A stretch of 44,867 bases of DNA from Nitrosopumilaceae archaeon (GTDB lineage Archaea > Thermoproteota > Nitrososphaeria > Nitrososphaerales > Nitrosopumilaceae). Positions within the stretch are counted from its first letter, which is position 1. Each line of letters starts with the position of its first letter. The notes below the pieces were generated by a model. It saw only the letters and a list, made by a program, of their open reading frames with translations, did not search any database and had not been told where the DNA came from. Of the stretch, positions 41,238 to 44,867 are shown piece after piece. Position numbers and translations under genes: made by a program. The stretch covers positions 1 to 44,867 of the forward strand of contig UYNY03000056.1 in NCBI GenBank assembly GCA_900620265.3, read 5' to 3'.

Positions 41238-42404
41238 CTACTCGACAACAACCCCACCTATCATCCACGGGTGCAGCCCGCATATCACAGTATACCTCCC
41301 GGGCTCCTCGAAGACATGCGAGTGTGAGTCGCCGGGTTCCATGTACGAGTAATGCGCGTGCTCTGGGTCGGAGTCGAGGTTTGTGTAGAGGCCCGGCATG
41401 TGGTCGATGGCGTCTGCGTTGAACCACGTGAGGGCCTCGCCCCGCTGTATCGTGGTCTCGGGCGGGGCGAAGCATATGCCGGTCCTGCTGCAGTCCGTGG
41501 ACGCCGCGCCGAGCGGGATCACGGCCACGTTCTCCCCCGAGTAAGAGTCGGGCACGGGGTGCGCCAGGACCGTATTGTTCGCGGTGGAGAGCTGCGGGGG
41601 CGGCTCGATGAAATAGTAATAGTCTATGTCAGGATCCACCCCACCGAACGCCGGAGGCTCCGAGAGCCGCCCCATGAACAGTATCGCGCCGCTCGCGTCG
41701 TCCAGGATCGCAAAGATGAACGGGCGGTCGGCGGCAAAGTACACGGGGGGATCAGACAGACCATAAAAAGATGACACGATCGTGGTGGTCGCGGCCGCCT
41801 CCGTGCCCTTTTCATGCACGTCGAGGAACGTGTCATGAGCGGCCTTTGTGACATAGATGTTTAGCGGGCCAGGATCCGCAATGCCGGACAGATCCGCGTC
41901 AGCCGGGTCAAAGACGTCCGGCATGCCGGCTTCCTCCAGGTACCCCCTCAGGTCGTAGCCCGATGTCAGCGTGAACTTTGGGAGCGTTACGCTGACCTCT
42001 CTCGTCTCCAGCATGCCGTCCCACTCCCTTATCATGCCGGGGGTCACCCTGCCGCCGGGCGTTATCGAGTACGTCCTCTTGCCGCCGTGCCTGCCGCAGA
42101 GCTCCTCGAGGACGAGATCCTTTGATGGCTCGGCCTCCTGCCTCGCGTCCCCGCAGACGGGGCACTCGGGGACGCGCTCTATGGCGGTGCTGGTAAACTC
42201 CATGGACTCGAGGTCGATGTGCAGGATCCTGCGCGAGAGCGCCGGCTCGCGGCCCATCACCACGCGCGCGGCCTCTGCCACCTCGATGCCGCCGACCACC
42301 GACAGTATCGAGGGGTGCACGCCCTCGATGCTGCACGTGGGCATCGAGTCCTCGTCCAGACCGGGGAATATGCAGTTATAGCAGGCGGTCCTGCCGGGAA
42401 GCAC
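41238..42404 (-). CDS. Chimeric frame: ThiF/MoeB C-terminal fragment + serpin C-terminus + cupredoxin
   Basis: 388 codons from GTG 42404, through three unrelated modules. Residues 1 to about 118 match the C-terminal half of MoeB/ThiF E1-like enzymes (GRTACYNCIFPG and ERVPECPVCGDA zinc Cys pairs, LSVVGGIEVAEAAR). The nucleotide-binding half is missing, and ThiF-like sequence continues in frame upstream (TGGGAGQVFTVLPG) to the edge of the serpin gene. Residues about 120-250 are the last third of a serpin, with hinge EKGTEAAATTTIVSS and signature DRPFIFAILDDASGAILFMG. Residues about 291-388 are a cupredoxin with His 335 and C375-x2-H-x2-M381. There is no signal peptide, and cytosolic and extracellular modules are mixed. 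It is probably a rearrangement product; translation is uncertain. Confidence 0.75.
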   Translation of the reverse strand: MLPGRTACYNCIFPGLDEDSMPTCSIEGVHPSILSVVGGIEVAEAARVVMGREPALSRRILHIDLESMEFTSTAIERVPECPVCGDARQEAEPSKDLVLEELCGRHGGKRTYSITPGGRVTPGMIREWDGMLETREVSVTLPKFTLTSGYDLRGYLEEAGMPDVFDPADADLSGIADPGPLNIYVTKAAHDTFLDVHEKGTEAAATTTIVSSFYGLSDPPVYFAADRPFIFAILDDASGAILFMGRLSEPPAFGGVDPDIDYYYFIEPPPQLSTANNTVLAHPVPDSYSGENVAVIPLGAASTDCSRTGICFAPPETTIQRGEALTWFNADAIDHMPGLYTNLDSDPEHAHYSYMEPGDSHSHVFEEPGRYTVICGLHPWMIGGVVVE

Positions 42405-42463
42405 GGTGAATACCTGCCCGGCGCCGCCGCCCGTAACCCGGGCGCCCGTCCCAGCGGACGGCG

Positions 42464-43957
42464 CTAGTTCCCGAACGTCGTGACCACGCCAGCCGCCGGC
42501 TCTGCCATCCTGCCCATGAATAGGACGGCCCCGGTGGCGTCATCCAGCACCGCGAACATGAACGGGCGGTCCATGACGAGCTCCCCGTCGCCCCGTATCC
42601 AGGACATGTCGGGCGGGTCGTGGACCCCCTTCCTGTCCGTGTCCATGACCGCCTTTTGTATCACCCTGTCAACGTGCATGCCCGGGGCGATCCCGCCGAG
42701 GCTTGCCGACCGCTTGTCAAAGGCGGCGGAGACGCCGAGATCACCGAGCGGGCCGCGCATGTCCGTGTGCGACTCTGCGCTGAACCGCGGCACGTACAGG
42801 TCGATCTTCTCGGGGCGGAGCCCGGACATCAAGCCCGCCAGATCCCCCGCGTCGAGCCCCGCCTCGACGGACGCCAGGTCCGCGCCCGCGCCGGGTATAA
42901 CGGCCAGCATTGACAGGCCGCCCCCGAGCGGGAGCCACAGCACCTCACCGTCCCCGATGTCGCGGTGCCAGCAGGCGCACTCTGGCTGCCTCATGAACTC
43001 CAGCGGCGCAGAGTCGTTCGCGCCGCCCGGCCGGTGCTCGTTGTACGCCAGACCCTCCACCCCCCTCGGACCCTCGGTCCGCACGGTCCGCACGTCGCCC
43101 GTCCAGTGCGCATGGTATGCCGCGTCGCCCGGGAACCAGACGTCCCACCCGGCGGCAAGGTATGCCGGACTCGACACCAGCAGGCCCGCGGGTGTCGAGC
43201 CGTCCCTAGGCAGGATGCCGGTGATGGCGCCGTCCGTGGCAAACTCGGCAAGGGCGGACTCGCCGCCGTATTCCCAGGCAGACCCGCCCGGATCGCCGTA
43301 GAACTGTATGTCTGTCCTGTACGCGCCGCGCACATCGTCAACGAGGGGCCCGGCGCCGGGGGCTGGATCGCCGTACACCTGCACAAAGCTCCTGACGGTC
43401 AGGGACTTGTGGAGGGCCCACGCCTCTATCCGGGTGACAAGATCCCTCGCCTCCTCCCTGCGATCCCCGGCGTCCATCTCCAGGCCGAATGCGCGCCGTA
43501 TCTCCTCCCGGGTGTCCGAGGCGGCCCCCTCGTGCAGTGCCGAGAACGCGAGGTACAGGGATATCGGAGAAAAGAAGACGTTCCCGCCGTCCCCTGCCAG
43601 GACGCGGTACATCTCCATCGCGAACCCGTTGTTCTCGGCGGCAAGCCCCCGGGGTTCTGCGACGCGTGAGGGGGAGGCCATGTACGGGTAGGATGCGGTC
43701 CACGGGGCCGGCTCGAACCCGCGCGAGACGAGCACGTCCGCGCGGTCCTCTTCGACGCACGCGTGGGACCCGCGCGTCGTCTCCAGCAGCACCAGGCCTG
43801 TCCCGCACGACGCCTGCGGGGATCCGGTCGGCCCGCCGGGCCCGGGCAGGGCGTCGGAGAGGGGGATCCACGGCGCGCACAGGGCAGCCAGCAGGATCAG
43901 CAGGCAGGATGTGCCGGGGACGGGTAATGTCGAGGGCAGGCGCCGCGCCCGCGTCAT
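42464..43957 (-). CDS. Secreted serpin
   Basis: 497 aa from ATG 43955-43957. Signal peptide SCLLILLAALCAPWIPLSDA, then a small Cys module (ASCGTGLVLLETTRGSHACV, EEDRADVLVSRGFEPA), then a full serpin fold: FAMEMYRVLAGDGGNVFFSP, ISLYLAFSALHEGAASDTRE, LLVSSPAYLAAGWDVWFPGD, PRFSAESHTDMRGPLGDLGV and the signature DRPFMFAVLDDATGAVLFMG. The reactive loop (MDTDRKGVHDPPDMSWIRGD) lacks the EGTEAAAAT hinge, so it may not inhibit by the classic mechanism. It is next to a ThiF-serpin-cupredoxin chimera and near two subtilases. A weak A/T box lies about 26 bases upstream. The frame is open further upstream, but the signal peptide fixes the start. Confidence 0.88.
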   Translation of the reverse strand: MTRARRLPSTLPVPGTSCLLILLAALCAPWIPLSDALPGPGGPTGSPQASCGTGLVLLETTRGSHACVEEDRADVLVSRGFEPAPWTASYPYMASPSRVAEPRGLAAENNGFAMEMYRVLAGDGGNVFFSPISLYLAFSALHEGAASDTREEIRRAFGLEMDAGDRREEARDLVTRIEAWALHKSLTVRSFVQVYGDPAPGAGPLVDDVRGAYRTDIQFYGDPGGSAWEYGGESALAEFATDGAITGILPRDGSTPAGLLVSSPAYLAAGWDVWFPGDAAYHAHWTGDVRTVRTEGPRGVEGLAYNEHRPGGANDSAPLEFMRQPECACWHRDIGDGEVLWLPLGGGLSMLAVIPGAGADLASVEAGLDAGDLAGLMSGLRPEKIDLYVPRFSAESHTDMRGPLGDLGVSAAFDKRSASLGGIAPGMHVDRVIQKAVMDTDRKGVHDPPDMSWIRGDGELVMDRPFMFAVLDDATGAVLFMGRMAEPAAGVVTTFGN

Positions 43958-43978
43958 GGCACGCGGGATGAGACAGCG

Positions 43979-43987
43979 GATCAATTG
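43979..43987 (-). promoter_or_regulatory. Weak TATA-like box before the serpin gene
   Basis: GATCAATTG on the plus strand, about 26 bases before ATG 43957, overlapping the stop of the HYR-domain gene. It is a poor match; co-transcription from upstream is equally possible. Confidence 0.3.
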
Positions 43988-44867
43988 GGCCCACCGGGTT
44001 CGGGGCGGCCCTCTGCCGCGCCGCGCGCCGGATCGACGGCCGGCTCGACCGTGACCAGCACGGAGGATGTCGCCGCGTTGCCCGAGGAGTCCTCTGCCAC
44101 GAACATCACCGTCGTGTTGCCCGCCGGGAACATGCCACCGGGCTCGTGGGACGCCGTCACTGGGACTGCCCCGTCGACCAGGTCGAGCGCCTCCGGCACC
44201 TCGAACCACACCACGGCTCCGTTCCATGTCGCGTTGGCCGTGATACTGGGCAGCCCGGCGATCTCGGGGGGCGTGGTGTCAAGTATGGTGACCGTCTGGT
44301 TTGCGACATGCATGGGGCCCGTAGATCCCGAGGCGGCCCATGTCACGACGGTACGGCCTAGTGGGAACGCGTCCGGCGCGTCATTGTGCACGGTGTGGTT
44401 GAGCGGGACGGCGGCGGGCGTCCCGAGATCCACCCCGGTCAGCGGGCCCTCCGCCTCTGCGACTATGTCGGGCGGCGGCAGGAACACGGATTCCTGCGCC
44501 GCGGGCACGGCTCCGGACGCCGACGGGCCCGCGGGCGCCCGCGTGTCGGCTGGCGGCTCTGGATCCGGGACCGGTTCTGCCTGCTCCTCGTCCGGTTCTG
44601 CCGGCGGCTCCTCTGGCGCTGCCGGCTGTCCCTCCGGATCAGGCGCGGGTTCCGCCGGAGCCTTTGGCTCCTCCCACGGGTCCAGCACCACGACTATGCG
44701 CGTCTTTGGCTGGGCCTCGTTGCCGGCAGCGTCCGCGCACGTATAGCGGAGCGCCTGCGGGCCGGGCGAGCGCGCGTTGATGGCGCCGTCAGAGTAGACG
44801 GTCCTCTCTGGATCGCGGTCGTCGGTGCACGTGGCGCCCGGGTCCTCGTAGGGGACGCCGTACGGGT
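43981..44867 (-). CDS. HYR/Ig-like repeat surface protein, N-terminus outside the window
   Basis: At least 295 residues, open to the window end. The first visible part (YGVPYEDPGATCTD...LRYTCADAAGNEAQPKTRIV) is an Ig-like DUF5011/HYR module with the Cys pair also seen in the 1458-aa subtilase. A Pro/Glu/Asp-rich spacer (PAEPDEEQAEPVPDPEPPAD) follows, like a wall-spanning or extended stalk. Then come two HYR modules (GPLTGVDLGTPAAVPLNHTV...VTILDTTPPEIAGLPS and EVPEALDLVDGAVPVTASHE...FVAEDSSGNAATSSVLVTVE). It ends GRPEPGGPN with no anchor. An intact version of the broken gene at 40609-41233. Extracellular binding or structural role is inferred from the domain family. Confidence 0.8.
   Translation of the reverse strand, partial: PYGVPYEDPGATCTDDRDPERTVYSDGAINARSPGPQALRYTCADAAGNEAQPKTRIVVVLDPWEEPKAPAEPAPDPEGQPAAPEEPPAEPDEEQAEPVPDPEPPADTRAPAGPSASGAVPAAQESVFLPPPDIVAEAEGPLTGVDLGTPAAVPLNHTVHNDAPDAFPLGRTVVTWAASGSTGPMHVANQTVTILDTTPPEIAGLPSITANATWNGAVVWFEVPEALDLVDGAVPVTASHEPGGMFPAGNTTVMFVAEDSSGNAATSSVLVTVEPAVDPARGAAEGRPEPGGPN

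Overview
The window is GC-rich archaeal DNA that fits a Nitrososphaerota (Thaumarchaeota) genome, most likely a Cenarchaeum-like sponge symbiont; the species is an inference. Support comes from a TATA-binding protein, an archaeosine tRNA-guanine transglycosylase, separate Kae1 and Bud32, an archaeal CPSF-type RNase, a Sulfolobus-like 7-Cys ferredoxin, and a Rieske/cytochrome b/blue-copper respiratory cluster. Short A/T boxes stand out in the GC-rich sequence and lie about 24-30 bases before most start codons, so most transcripts look leaderless. I used these boxes to choose several starts.

Region 1-5 kb: the end of a PUA-like protein, a two-repeat membrane-anchored protein with a probably damaged start, tbp, a single-TM protein, a stand-alone Lrp/AsnC effector domain, and dus. 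Region 5-14 kb: three tandem secreted thrombospondin-type-3 (TSP3) repeat proteins of about 714, 1332 and 807 residues, with conserved ends and hierarchically repeated bodies, plus a possible 33-codon gene between two of them. Region 14-28 kb: mostly housekeeping. It holds Bud32 with an ITPase, an AT-richer secreted protein with two small membrane proteins, a cyclotransferase-like/GRAM-like fusion, Kae1 with a YchF/OLA1-like GTPase, a wHTH/UPF0175 protein, Fap7 with TgtA, ferredoxin, a small unknown protein, a decayed membrane-protein gene behind three perfect 43-bp repeats, CPSF2-like RNase with Ogg1, and tRNA-Arg(UCU).

Region 28-45 kb: secreted and energy-related genes. There is a 1458-aa subtilase with Ig/HYR-like domains, a small unknown protein, cupredoxin, cytochrome b and Rieske protein, the second two-repeat protein, and a ~1265-aa subtilase with a C-terminal membrane anchor. 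These are followed by a broken HYR-domain gene, a chimeric frame joining a ThiF/MoeB tail to a serpin C-terminus and a cupredoxin, a full-length secreted serpin, and a HYR-domain protein that runs off the window.

The most interesting material is the extracellular set: giant calcium-binding TSP3 proteins, two intact S8 proteases, serpins next to them, and evidence of local duplication and fusion at 40.6-44.9 kb. Together these suggest a surface protease/inhibitor and calcium-binding layer that may face a host. That role is inferred. No CRISPR array, insertion sequence or rRNA gene was seen.
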